64,000 nt of DNA from Shiella aurantiaca (lineage in GTDB: Bacteria; Bacteroidota; Bacteroidia; Cytophagales; Cyclobacteriaceae). The DNA is taken from contig JAUHJS010000004.1 in NCBI GenBank assembly GCA_030412945.1, forward strand, positions 124,001 to 188,000, given 5' to 3'. Below, one piece after another: positions 54,098 through 62,629 of this stretch. A program made the position numbers and the translations under genes. Under the pieces are notes generated by a model. The model was not told the DNA's origin. It worked only from the letters and a program-made list of their open reading frames with translations, and did no database searches. Position 1 is the first letter of the stretch, and each line of letters begins with the position of its first letter.

Positions 54098-54808
54098 ATG
54101 AAAACATTCCTTCCTTGGATTGAAGACGAAGCACTGGTTTCGGCCGTGGAACATCTGGTTAAAAAGGCCCTTGGAGCAAAAGCCGATGCGGAGGCAAATT
54201 TTGGCAAAAACGTAATAGACCCCTTTTCTGCACTTTTCGAGCTATCGGGTTTTGAAATTGATGTCCCAACTTGGATAAAGAGTGAAACCGCCCGCCAAGC
54301 ACAAAAAACCCTTCAAAACCATATTGGAGATTTCCATCAACGGATTTTAGGTGCGGTTTCTGGATGGGAAGACATGAAAACCGGAAGTGTGATTGACTTG
54401 GTAAATCATGAGCGCAAAATCATTGTTGAACTTAAAAATAAGCATAATACGATTTCTGGAGGAAGGTTGGCCGATGTATATAAAACCTTCGAAGACCTAG
54501 TGATGCCTAAATCAAGCCATTATAAAGGGTATACAAGTTATTACGTGGCTATCATTCCGAAAACAAAACGAAGGTATGATAAAACATTTACTCCCTCTGA
54601 TAAAACCAAAGGAAGTAAATGTTCTGAAAATGAATTGATTCGGGAGATTGATGGTGCGTCTTTTTACCAACTTGTTACCGGACAGAAATACGCCTTAAAA
54701 GAACTTTATTTAGCATTGCCCAAAGTAATTGCGCAAATAACAGGCAAAACCCTATCCGATTCCGACAGGCAAGGCCTCATCGGGTTCTTTGATGAAGCCT
54801 TTTCCTAA
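54098..54808 (+). CDS. Eco47II-like type II restriction endonuclease
   Basis: From the ATG at 54098 the protein has 236 residues (a TTG at 54071 is an alternative). It resembles the Eco47II family: IDPFSALFELSGFEID early, then SVIDLVNHERKIIVELKNKHNTI (about residues 107-129), where Asp and Glu-x-Lys give the PD-(D/E)xK nuclease core, and a C-terminal SFYQLVTGQ part. Eco47II cuts G^GWCC. The gene follows the methyltransferase by about 56 bases in the same direction. GGWCC sites are present in this window, so no avoidance is evident. Confidence 0.7.
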   Translation: MKTFLPWIEDEALVSAVEHLVKKALGAKADAEANFGKNVIDPFSALFELSGFEIDVPTWIKSETARQAQKTLQNHIGDFHQRILGAVSGWEDMKTGSVIDLVNHERKIIVELKNKHNTISGGRLADVYKTFEDLVMPKSSHYKGYTSYYVAIIPKTKRRYDKTFTPSDKTKGSKCSENELIREIDGASFYQLVTGQKYALKELYLALPKVIAQITGKTLSDSDRQGLIGFFDEAFS

Positions 54809-54839
54809 ATCAATAGCTGAAGGTATTCCTTATTTCGGC

Positions 54840-55376
54840 TTATTTGTATATCACGCGATAGCTCATAATCTGCAATCCCTTTTCATATACCTCCGAACCC
54901 AACAGTTCAAGGGTATAAGTCTCCTCTAGTCCCTCAAAAAGCTTGATTCCTCCGCCCAAAATGAGTGGGTTCAACTTGATTTTCACTTGGTCGATTTGTT
55001 GGTTTTTTAGCAACCAAGTGGCAAATTGTCCGCCTCCGCAGAGGTAAATATCCGTCCCATCTTTCTGGCGCAGGTTTTCTACCTCACGTATGTCCATTTT
55101 CTTTACTTGCACATCGGGATCAGCTTTTTCCAGTACCAGATGGTTAGAGAAAATGAAATGCTTCATATGCGGATACGCCTTTTGGCCCGGCTTTAATCCG
55201 AATTTATAGCCAAACTCATAGGTGTTTTTTCCCATAATTACCGTATCGAAATGTTGCAAGTCCTCGAAGTACTTGTCTACACCACTTCCGCTTCCCACAT
55301 ATCCGCTCACGTCCTCATTAGGTCCTGCAATGTATCCGTCTAGTGAACTCGCCACATAGTATATAATTTGTCTCAT
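54840..55376 (-). CDS. Dihydrofolate-reductase-like (RibD C-terminal) protein, copy 1
   Basis: A 178-residue protein of the RibD-C/DHFR-like family, opening with IYYVASSLDGYIAGPNEDV (NADPH-fold first strand and loop), with FDTVIMGKNTYEF and IYLCGGGQFATWLL (about residues 116-129). Such stand-alone proteins are widespread and unassigned, and none is proven to make folate or riboflavin here. It follows the MATE gene on the same strand by 30 bases, and a paralogue stands at 56944. Confidence 0.85.
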   Translation of the reverse strand: MRQIIYYVASSLDGYIAGPNEDVSGYVGSGSGVDKYFEDLQHFDTVIMGKNTYEFGYKFGLKPGQKAYPHMKHFIFSNHLVLEKADPDVQVKKMDIREVENLRQKDGTDIYLCGGGQFATWLLKNQQIDQVKIKLNPLILGGGIKLFEGLEETYTLELLGSEVYEKGLQIMSYRVIYK

Positions 55377-55406
55377 AAAAGTGTAGTCTTAATTAGGTTA
55401 GATAAA

Positions 55407-56822
55407 TCAAATGGCCGTTTTCTTCCACTTCCCTTGTCGGAAAAGGTAAATGCTGACCAAAGCAATGCTCGATTCGGCCACGCTAATGGCCACAAAGGCG
55501 CCAAAAGGCCCCCAATTCAGCACGATGGCCAATAGATAGGCTAACGGAATCTGGAAGAGCCAAAAACCAAAGAAGTTAATCAGGGTAGGCGTACGGGTAT
55601 CGCCCGCCCCGTTGAACGACTGGCTGATTACCATACCATAGGCATAGAAAATATAGCCTAGGCACACAATCTGCAAACATTGTTTGCCATACTGAACCAC
55701 CAGCTCATCGGTGCTGAAAACTCGGATAAAGCTGTCGGCTGAGGTGAAAAACACCACCGATAAGGTGCCCAAAAACAGCATATTGAAAAATGCGGTGCGC
55801 CAAACACTCTTTTCGGCCCTTTCGGGCTGTCCGGCACCTAAGTTTTGCCCTACCAGCGTAGCTGCAGCATTGGACATACCCCACGCAGGCAAAATGGCAA
55901 ATACGATAATCCGAATGGCAATGGTGTATCCCGCTAGCGCATCACTTCCGAAATGGGAAATTATCTTGACCAAAAATATCCAACTGGCCGAAGCAATAAG
56001 AAACTGACCGGTACCTCCGGCCGATACCTTGACCAAGCGCCAGATAATATCCCAGGCGGGTTTCATGTACTTGCCAATCACTTTGATACGGTGCGAGCCT
56101 TTCAGTAAGAAATACAACTGAAAAGCTACGCCCACCCCACGTCCAATATTGGTAGCCATAGCGGCACCTGTTACGCCAAAAGCGGGGATAGGCCCCCAGC
56201 CGAAAATCAAGAGTGGATCGAGCAGCATATTTAGCCCGTTTGCCAGAATCAATGATTTCATGGCCAAACTAGCATTACCCGCACCGCGGAAAATGGCATT
56301 GTTCAAGAAGAGCAGAAGCACGGTAATATTACCGGTAAACATCCAGCGCGCGTAGCCATTGCCCGTGGCAATTACCGATTCCGAAGCGCCCATCAGGCGG
56401 AGCAATTCATCGGAATAGAAATAGCCGAAAATTCCAACCCCTATGGCCAAAAGAATACCGAGGGTGAGGGCTTGGCTAGCCGCTTTTTTGGCTTCATCCC
56501 AATTTTTCTCACCTACCCTACGCGCTACCATGGCTGTGGTGCCCATGCTTAGGCCTATAGCCAAGCTGTAGACTATGGTTAGCATAGATTCCGTGAGGCC
56601 TACGGTAGCTACGGCATCTACGCCTAGCCTACTCACAAAATAGGCATCTACCACCGCAAATAGCGATTCCATCAGCATCTCCAAAATCATGGGGATGGAT
56701 AATAAAAAGATGGCTTTGTCGATACTACCGGAAGTGTATTCGCGCTCTTCGCCATTCAGCGATTGTTTGAAAAGCACGAGAATATGTTGAAGGGAATGTC
56801 TGTAATTCCTTGTCGTTTTCAT
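55407..56822 (-). CDS. MATE-family multidrug efflux transporter
   Basis: A 471-residue, twelve-TM protein of the MATE family. It begins with a hydrophilic stretch then KAIFLLSIPMILEMLMESL (TM1, about residues 29-47) and continues with SMGTTAMVARRVG and FRGAGNASLAMKS. MATE pumps export cationic compounds against Na+ or H+. It is flanked by the two DHFR-like genes. Its 121-base upstream region holds a small hairpin (CTTCCC and GGGAAG, 56850-56866) that I do not interpret. Confidence 0.93.
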   Translation of the reverse strand: MKTTRNYRHSLQHILVLFKQSLNGEEREYTSGSIDKAIFLLSIPMILEMLMESLFAVVDAYFVSRLGVDAVATVGLTESMLTIVYSLAIGLSMGTTAMVARRVGEKNWDEAKKAASQALTLGILLAIGVGIFGYFYSDELLRLMGASESVIATGNGYARWMFTGNITVLLLFLNNAIFRGAGNASLAMKSLILANGLNMLLDPLLIFGWGPIPAFGVTGAAMATNIGRGVGVAFQLYFLLKGSHRIKVIGKYMKPAWDIIWRLVKVSAGGTGQFLIASASWIFLVKIISHFGSDALAGYTIAIRIIVFAILPAWGMSNAAATLVGQNLGAGQPERAEKSVWRTAFFNMLFLGTLSVVFFTSADSFIRVFSTDELVVQYGKQCLQIVCLGYIFYAYGMVISQSFNGAGDTRTPTLINFFGFWLFQIPLAYLLAIVLNWGPFGAFVAISVAESSIALVSIYLFRQGKWKKTAI

Positions 56823-56943
56823 AAGTAAAAGATGATAAATAGAAAATCGCTTCCCGGAGAGGGAAGGCTACAAAAGAAAAGCGGAGGTGGAATTACAGAA
56901 TCATAATGTGGGCAATATACGAAAGAAGATAAAACGAGTTGCT

Positions 56944-57474
56944 TTATGAAGAAATATTTTTGTAATGCACTTGTAATAAATCATTTGAAAAGGCTTTATG
57001 TCCTATAAGCGCTAACTGGTTTTGTATATCGATGGGTAAAAACAAAGGGATGCCTTTGCCTAGTAGTAACGGAATATAGCTGATGATGTATTCATCAATC
57101 AGCTGTTGTTCCAAGCATCGCGCTACGATTTGTCCACCGCCAATTAACCAAATATCTTGTTCCGATTCCTCTTTTAGCTTTTGAATAAACTGAGCAGGAT
57201 TGTCTTGCACAAAGTGCACGGGCCAGCGCGATTGGCGTGGCTGACGGGAGAACACGTAGGATGTTTTTCCTTCAAAGGGATAGGGAATGTCCATAGCCTC
57301 GACATACCGAAAGGTATCGTAACCTTGTAAAGTGATTCCAATACGGGCGTAAAAATCGTGATAGCCGTAATCTTCCCCGGCCGATTCGTAGGCGTGCAGC
57401 CAGTCGAGATTGTGTTGAGTAGTAGCAATGTAGCCATCCAGACTACATGCGATGTATAAGGTGAGTTTTGCCAT
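56944..57474 (-). CDS. Dihydrofolate-reductase-like (RibD C-terminal) protein, copy 2
   Basis: A 176-residue member of the same family as the 54840 gene, with LTLYIACSLDGYIATTQHN at the start and DIWLIGGGQIVARCL (about residues 112-126). The two are distant paralogues on either side of the MATE gene. A function is not known. The start ATG 57474 is 51 bases from the AraC gene end. Confidence 0.85.
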   Translation of the reverse strand: MAKLTLYIACSLDGYIATTQHNLDWLHAYESAGEDYGYHDFYARIGITLQGYDTFRYVEAMDIPYPFEGKTSYVFSRQPRQSRWPVHFVQDNPAQFIQKLKEESEQDIWLIGGGQIVARCLEQQLIDEYIISYIPLLLGKGIPLFLPIDIQNQLALIGHKAFSNDLLQVHYKNISS

Positions 57475-57525
57475 GGTTTTTTATTCAAAACTAGGCTTTC
57501 TCCTCAAGGTTGGATTGGATGAAAT

Positions 57526-58305
57526 TTACCTTTCTTCCATAAAATGTGGATAGCGTGGATGTACCTTTCCTGATTTTACCTCCTTGGAATATTTGGCAGG
57601 CGTAAGTCCGCCCAAAGTCTGATAGGCACGTATAGCATGAGATTGATCATAGTAAGGAAAATCTTCCGCCCGCAAAGCCTTCTCGAAAGACAGCAATTTT
57701 TTATAGCGCAGAGGACTCAGACCCACATGCCGATTAAAACCTTGAATGAGGCTTTTTTCACTTATTCGAAACTGAGTAGCCAATTCTTTTACCGAAAGGT
57801 TTTGCCGGAGGAGGCGCTCGCAAGAGTCTTGAATATGAGAAGGGATACTTTTTTGCGGAAGCGAAAGTAGAAGGTCCTCCCAGTGAGTATTTGGTAAATC
57901 GTGATTCTGGAAAAAGGAAAACAAAGGGCTAAAAACCTCCAGAGCGGAGGTATCAGATTCGTATCGGTTTACTAGGTTTTTTACAGGCTGAGGATAAAAC
58001 GCTGAAAGGCCACAAGGGCTAAAGGCCAATCCTATCATTTCCGTATCCGGATACAAAACACAATACCGTGCCTCGGTTTGGATGCCCGCTATCCACTGCT
58101 TCCTATTTTGGTTTAAGCAATTGCCTTGCACATCGAACAAATCGAAACGCCCCTGCCTGACCAGTACTAATTCGGCAAAAGGAACAGGCAACACCCTACC
58201 CATTAGCTTTTCGCCAGTATTGTGCGTGTGCCAAAGGAATTCCACCAAAGGTTTTACTTTTTGACTGGGCTTGTGTTCTTTCGTGAGATCGTTTAACCTA
58301 TCCAT
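57526..58305 (-). CDS. AraC-family transcriptional regulator
   Basis: From the Met at 58305 the protein has 259 residues. The N-terminal part (MGRVLPVPFAELVLVR, QTEARYCVLYPDTEMIGLAF) is of the beta-rich sensor type found before AraC domains, and the C-terminal part has two helix-turn-helix motifs (NLSVKELATQFRISEKSLIQGF and the segment with ALRAEDFPYYDQSHAIRAY), ending LTPAKYSK. The ATG is only 6 bases from the divergent GNAT start, so its promoter must lie within the GNAT gene. A start at 58365 is possible but overlaps that gene. Confidence 0.85.
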   Translation of the reverse strand: MDRLNDLTKEHKPSQKVKPLVEFLWHTHNTGEKLMGRVLPVPFAELVLVRQGRFDLFDVQGNCLNQNRKQWIAGIQTEARYCVLYPDTEMIGLAFSPCGLSAFYPQPVKNLVNRYESDTSALEVFSPLFSFFQNHDLPNTHWEDLLLSLPQKSIPSHIQDSCERLLRQNLSVKELATQFRISEKSLIQGFNRHVGLSPLRYKKLLSFEKALRAEDFPYYDQSHAIRAYQTLGGLTPAKYSKEVKSGKVHPRYPHFMEER

Positions 58306-58311
58306 ACTTCT

Positions 58312-58764
58312 ATGCTCATACGTAGTGCCCAAGAGAAAGATTTGCCGCAGTTGGTTGCGTTTCAACTCGCCATGGCCCTGGAGACCGAAAACTTACAGCT
58401 TGACCCAGCGGTACTGACCCAAGGCATGCAGGCCGTATTGTCCGATGCTAATAAGGGAGCGTATTTTGTGGCCGAGATGGAAGGGAAAGTGGTGGGTTCC
58501 TTAATGATTACCTATGAGTGGAGCGATTGGCGCAATGGCATGGTGTGGTGGATACAATCGGTATTTGTGGATAAGGATTTTCGAGGGAAAGGCGTGTACA
58601 AGGCACTTTATACGCATATTCAAGATTTGGTGAAAGCCGATGAGAAAATACGCGGCATACGCCTGTATGTGGATAAGACGAACACTTCGGCTCAGGCGGT
58701 GTACAAAAAGCTGGGCATGAACGGAGAGCATTATGCTACTTTTGAATGGATGAAATTTTTTTAA
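58312..58764 (+). CDS. GNAT family N-acetyltransferase
   Basis: A 150-residue GNAT with the acetyl-CoA-binding pattern QSVFVDKDFRGKGVYKALY (about residues 82-100; Q/RxxGxG/A-like: FRGKGV). Substrate unknown. The start codon is 6 bases from the divergent AraC gene start. Confidence 0.85.
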   Translation: MLIRSAQEKDLPQLVAFQLAMALETENLQLDPAVLTQGMQAVLSDANKGAYFVAEMEGKVVGSLMITYEWSDWRNGMVWWIQSVFVDKDFRGKGVYKALYTHIQDLVKADEKIRGIRLYVDKTNTSAQAVYKKLGMNGEHYATFEWMKFF

Positions 58765-58822
58765 AACCCGCGTAGGGGTAAAGCCTCACCCGCTTGTCAT
58801 GGGTTAAAAAACATTCATACTC
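58765..58822. other. Structured intergenic stretch
   Basis: The stretch has inverted words: AACCC (58764 on) with GGGTT, and GGGGT with ACCC, so it may fold, but no T-run follows and I cannot name it. Confidence 0.25.
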
Positions 58823-59536
58823 ATGACAACAACTATAAAAACCCTTGTACACCTAACTCTAGGTGCTTTGCTTTTTTCTTCTTGCCAGTGGGCGGAAGAT
58901 CCGGGTCCTATTCAAGAAGAAACGGAATATTTTTCGGAGGATAACTTCTACCAAATAGAGGTGGGTGATGCGCTTCGGGTAGAGATTTTTCAAGATAACT
59001 TTTTTGAAGTAAGAGCCCGAGGCGATGAGCGCAATTTGGACGATTTAATGGTATACACTTCTGGCGATAGGCTCTTTATCCGTTTTGAAGATAACGACCG
59101 TAGACGACACGAAACCTATGTGTACATAACTCTTCCGCGCCTTACCTACCTCAAGGTAAAACAAGCCGCCAATGTTCGTATAGATACCTGGCAGGCAGAA
59201 GAAAAACTGGTCTTTGATTTTCAAGAAGCCGCTTCCGGTACACTTCAATCCCTTGTGGCACCCGAAATGGAATTTCGCCTGAGTGGAGCCAGCTGCGTGA
59301 ATGTATCGGGAGAAACAGTTCAAATGGATTATGTGGGCAAAGAAGCTTCTTCACTAAAGGGGATAGATTTGTTTACCCAAGAAACCCATGCCGTACTAGA
59401 AGGAGCCAGCCAGTTGGAAGTTACGGTGCGCGATTTCTTAAAAGCCCGATTAGACGGTGCCAGTTTACTCAAGTATCAGGGAAACCCTGAGATTGATTCC
59501 GAAGTGAGCGGGGCAAGCACCTTACGTAAATATTAA
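58823..59536 (+). CDS. Head GIN domain (DUF2807) lipoprotein
   Basis: A 237-residue protein with a lipoprotein signal peptide (LLFSSC, Cys near residue 21), then the beta-helical head-GIN repeat: alternating strands such as LKVKQAANVRID, SGASCVNVSGE, LEGASQLEVTV and LDGASLLKYQG. Such proteins are common in Bacteroidota and have no clear role. A terminator at 59537-59566 follows. Confidence 0.85.
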   Translation: MTTTIKTLVHLTLGALLFSSCQWAEDPGPIQEETEYFSEDNFYQIEVGDALRVEIFQDNFFEVRARGDERNLDDLMVYTSGDRLFIRFEDNDRRRHETYVYITLPRLTYLKVKQAANVRIDTWQAEEKLVFDFQEAASGTLQSLVAPEMEFRLSGASCVNVSGETVQMDYVGKEASSLKGIDLFTQETHAVLEGASQLEVTVRDFLKARLDGASLLKYQGNPEIDSEVSGASTLRKY

Positions 59537-59566
59537 AAAAGGCCGGAAAAATATCTCCGGCCTTTT
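59537..59566 (+). terminator. Terminator after the DUF2807 gene
   Basis: AAAAGGCCGGA and TCCGGCCTTTT pair over 11 bases, with a short A/T-rich loop between. It starts directly after the stop codon and could also serve the convergent gene ending at 59597. Confidence 0.85.
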
Positions 59567-59596
59567 CAGTATTCCCCTTATTCAAACAAAATCTAC

Positions 59597-60184
59597 TTAA
59601 AACTGAACGGGAAAGCTCACGTCCAAGTCGGTTTCCCCACCGGCCTGTTCATATTCGGCCCAGTTGGGATTTTGTGCGCTGGCATTGGATTTATCCAAAT
59701 CATGGCGCAAGATTACCCTAATGACTGAATTTCCGCTGGCATTGGCTGCTACCGCTACGGTTCCTAGCAAGCCTACCGGATTGCCATCCGCATCTTCATC
59801 TTCATATACATAGCTAAAAGCCTCATCGAAGGCAGAACCTAAAAAGAAAAACTGATGCTCGGCATCTTCTTCTTCAATTTCCTCGGTAATGCTTTCGTTG
59901 GCAATGCCATTAAATAAATCCAAGCTGAGCCTATAGCTTTTTCCGGCTTCTAGTCCGCTGATGGTTTCTATCTCTGGATTTCCGCCCAGTTCTACCCCTT
60001 CCGGATCAGAAGCGGTAAAGCTTAAAGTAGTGGCGGTTGGGTTTCCGTTGGCATCAAGTTCGGTAAAAGTGAGCGTTACATCCGTGATTACCTCTTGTTC
60101 CAGTTCCTGTACAGGATCTTCCTTGTCGCAAGCGCCCAACATCAATAAGCCACTAAGAGTCAATAGAGAAGCATACGTTTTCAT
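59597..60184 (-). CDS. Partner lipoprotein of the TonB receptor
   Basis: A 195-residue lipoprotein with lipobox MLGACDKED (Cys near residue 19), then beta-strand-rich, acidic segments (TLTFTELDANGNPTATTL and a ETDLDVSFPVQF end). It follows the TonB receptor by 20 bases on the same strand, so it is probably its cell-surface partner, in the same way that SusD-like or other lipoproteins accompany receptors. It does not resemble SusD. Function unknown. Confidence 0.65.
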   Translation of the reverse strand: MKTYASLLTLSGLLMLGACDKEDPVQELEQEVITDVTLTFTELDANGNPTATTLSFTASDPEGVELGGNPEIETISGLEAGKSYRLSLDLFNGIANESITEEIEEEDAEHQFFFLGSAFDEAFSYVYEDEDADGNPVGLLGTVAVAANASGNSVIRVILRHDLDKSNASAQNPNWAEYEQAGGETDLDVSFPVQF

Positions 60185-60204
60185 AAAAATATAGATAGGT
60201 TAGG

Positions 60205-62511
60205 TTAAAATTCGTATCTGAGTTTTAGGCTGATATTGCGTCCGGTTTCTTCCGTGAAATACTTGAATCGATTCATGTATTCGCGGTAGCTCACATTAAG
60301 TACATTTTGAACTTGCAATGCCATATTCAGGGTATTCTTACCCAAGGCTATCTGCCAATTACTTTCTATCCCTAGCAAGGTGAAAGCCTCCGGAGCGGTT
60401 ATGTAATCAAAATTGGGCATGTGGTATTGGCGTGCTACATGACTCAGGTTTATGCCTAGGCTTGGCGCTTTGATAAATCCCCACGCACTTCCTTCCCAGA
60501 GGAGGCCATGCTGCAAGCGGTCTGTCGGAATCCATGGGAGATTACTTTTATCTGTGCGATTTTGTGCCCTTACTACAGAAGCTTTGGCTTCATACGAGAT
60601 ATTAGGTAACAATTGGTATCTTCCGCTTACATCTCCACCCCAAAGCAAGGCATCTGTTTGTTGATATTCAAATATATAGAAGCTTCCCCGAATAGATACT
60701 GCTTGGTTTTCTGTAGGTTGAAGATAAATGTAGTCCTGAATCAAATTGGCGTAGCCCGTTGCTTCTATCGACCATTTTTCTCCGCTAGCGGCTAGGGTAT
60801 GTATCCATTTAATGGCCTTTTCACTTTTAAAGTCTAGATTACCTTTCTCATAAGCGGCCACACCATGGTGAAGTCCCTCGCTGAAGAGTTCGTTCACGCT
60901 GGGTGGTCGCCAAGCAGTACCCAGATTGGTACGGTACGAAAGGTTTTCTCGCCAATAATATACCGCGCCCAGTGAGGCCGTGATATTTTGGTACTGAAAA
61001 AGGCGCTCTTGCAACTGTCCATTGCTTCGGTACCGAGCGGCATCTACCTGGCGCCAGTCATAGCGAAGACCCGCTTCCAATTCATAACGAGCCTTGGTAA
61101 AGCGCGAAATAGCAAATCCGCCCAGATTATTTAAATCATAATTAGGAATGAGGGGTGTAACGCCCGTACCGGGGATGTTGGTATTCACTTGGTTCATGCC
61201 ACTGAGGCCGAGTGTGTGTATCCAAAAACCACCCGGCTTTACATCGAGGCTGAGGTCGAGGGTTTGGGTAAACAGGGAAAGATCTAAAGCGGCTTTATCG
61301 TTCAAATCGCCTCTGCGTTTATCAAATTCTTGTCGGCTATTGGCCTGAAAGGCATATTGAGCAGTAAGGGTCAGTTTTTTGTTTAGGTGATAATGCCCCA
61401 TAGCCTTGGCCAACTGGTGTTGTACCTGCTGCTTAGGGTTGATTACATCAAAGCTAAAGCCGGGGTCATTGAAGGGCCTGCCGTTTTCGATGATGGCATT
61501 TAAGTCGGAAATGTTTCCCGTGTGGGCATCGCGCAAAATGCCCAGTTGGGTAGAAAAGTGACTTAGGAAGATATCCCAGTCGAGGCGTTCGCTTCTGAAT
61601 CCAAAAGCACCGGATAGGTTGGCTTCTTTCAGTCCGGTATTGCCTTGATAATACTCAGGCGAAGAGAGATTGCCTGCCCTGCGCGTGCTGCCTTGCAGGC
61701 GCCATCCAAAGCCTTTCCATTTTCCAAAGCCGCCTTCCAAATTAGCCGCTAGCGTGCCCGATCGCCCATTACTCTGACCAATGGCATACGCAGAACCGTG
61801 AATTTCCTTGGTGGTGGGTAAATCTTTGGGTGTAAGTAAAATCACTCCACCCATGGCTTCGGGACCATAGCGCACGGCTTCGGCTCCTTTTACTACCGAG
61901 ATTTCATCCGCCACAAAAGGATCAATTTCTGGTGCGTGGTCGCTGCCCCATTGCTGGCCTTCTTGGCGCACGCCATTGTTCATTATCAGAATACGATTGC
62001 TATGGAGGCCATGGATTACCGGCTTAGAGACTGTACCACCGGAAGAATACATAGTAACCCCCGATATTTTCTCCAAACTCTGAGCGAGGTTGCCTCCCCG
62101 TGTATTTTCTAAGGCTTTCCCGCTTAGCGTACTCACAGTAGTGGTGGTAATCAGGCGCTCTTTGTGAGCCGATACTTCTACATAATCGAGGAGGAGTAAA
62201 TCTTTTTCGAGTGTGAAGGTGAGAATGGTAGAACTGCTCAGTTGGATTTCCGTTTTGCCTTCTTTGTAGCCTAGCGAATGGATGTCTACCACATAGCTGC
62301 CTGCGCAAAGGTCTTTTATGCTGAATTGGCCCTTATCATCAGAAACGGAACTTTTACCCACAGGATATAACCAAATGGCTGCCCCTTCTATGGGCATGTG
62401 GGTTTCAGCATCTAATATGCGGCCACGCAATACCATGCTGCATTCCGATTGGGCGAACCCTCCGGAAATAGCTAAGTAAAAAAGACTTAAATAGGCCACG
62501 AGCAACTTCAT
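60205..62511 (-). CDS. TonB-dependent receptor with carboxypeptidase-like N-domain
   Basis: From the Met at 62511 the protein has 768 residues: a signal peptide (ending ISGGFAQ), a carboxypeptidase-like beta-sandwich (about residues 28-100, GRILDAETHMPIEGA), a plug domain (VEVSAHKERLITTTTVSTL and SGGTVSKPVIHGLHSNRIL) and a beta-barrel ending KLRYEF. It takes up a substrate that is probably small and metal-related: the promoter carries a palindrome that could bind a Fur/Zur-type regulator. The His-rich secreted protein next to it fits a metal theme. The substrate is inferred only. Confidence 0.88.
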   Translation of the reverse strand: MKLLVAYLSLFYLAISGGFAQSECSMVLRGRILDAETHMPIEGAAIWLYPVGKSSVSDDKGQFSIKDLCAGSYVVDIHSLGYKEGKTEIQLSSSTILTFTLEKDLLLLDYVEVSAHKERLITTTTVSTLSGKALENTRGGNLAQSLEKISGVTMYSSGGTVSKPVIHGLHSNRILIMNNGVRQEGQQWGSDHAPEIDPFVADEISVVKGAEAVRYGPEAMGGVILLTPKDLPTTKEIHGSAYAIGQSNGRSGTLAANLEGGFGKWKGFGWRLQGSTRRAGNLSSPEYYQGNTGLKEANLSGAFGFRSERLDWDIFLSHFSTQLGILRDAHTGNISDLNAIIENGRPFNDPGFSFDVINPKQQVQHQLAKAMGHYHLNKKLTLTAQYAFQANSRQEFDKRRGDLNDKAALDLSLFTQTLDLSLDVKPGGFWIHTLGLSGMNQVNTNIPGTGVTPLIPNYDLNNLGGFAISRFTKARYELEAGLRYDWRQVDAARYRSNGQLQERLFQYQNITASLGAVYYWRENLSYRTNLGTAWRPPSVNELFSEGLHHGVAAYEKGNLDFKSEKAIKWIHTLAASGEKWSIEATGYANLIQDYIYLQPTENQAVSIRGSFYIFEYQQTDALLWGGDVSGRYQLLPNISYEAKASVVRAQNRTDKSNLPWIPTDRLQHGLLWEGSAWGFIKAPSLGINLSHVARQYHMPNFDYITAPEAFTLLGIESNWQIALGKNTLNMALQVQNVLNVSYREYMNRFKYFTEETGRNISLKLRYEF

Positions 62512-62516
62512 GGCAC

Positions 62517-62547
62517 CAAAGGTATAATAAATGCAACAATGTTGCAA
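62517..62547 (-). promoter_or_regulatory. Promoter and overlapping operator of the TonB receptor operon
   Basis: On the minus strand, TTG (62547-62545), a 20-base spacer and TACCTTTG (62524-62517) fit the consensus exactly. The perfect palindrome TGCAACA-A-TGTTGCA (62532-62546) overlaps the -33 element. A protein bound there would block polymerase. Transcription would start almost at the start codon, giving a leaderless or nearly leaderless mRNA. Confidence 0.55.
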
Positions 62548-62596
62548 AAAGAAATGTTAAAAGGAAAAAAATCTATTCAGAAGGAAAGAGGGCATA

Positions 62597-62624
62597 AAAA
62601 AAGGAGCTTTTGGCTCCTCTTTTG
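62597..62624 (-). terminator. Terminator after the His-rich protein gene
   Basis: AGGAGC and GCTCCT form the core of a stem with A-run on the plus strand (T-run on the minus strand), 6 bases after the stop of the gene at 62630. Confidence 0.7.
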
Positions 62625-62629
62625 TCTGT

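Noticed and set aside
52205..54808. Depletion of GGWCC sites in the window
   Set aside because: Such sites are visible (for example near 2741, 3291, 5317, 8426 and 10498), so no depletion is seen at this scale.
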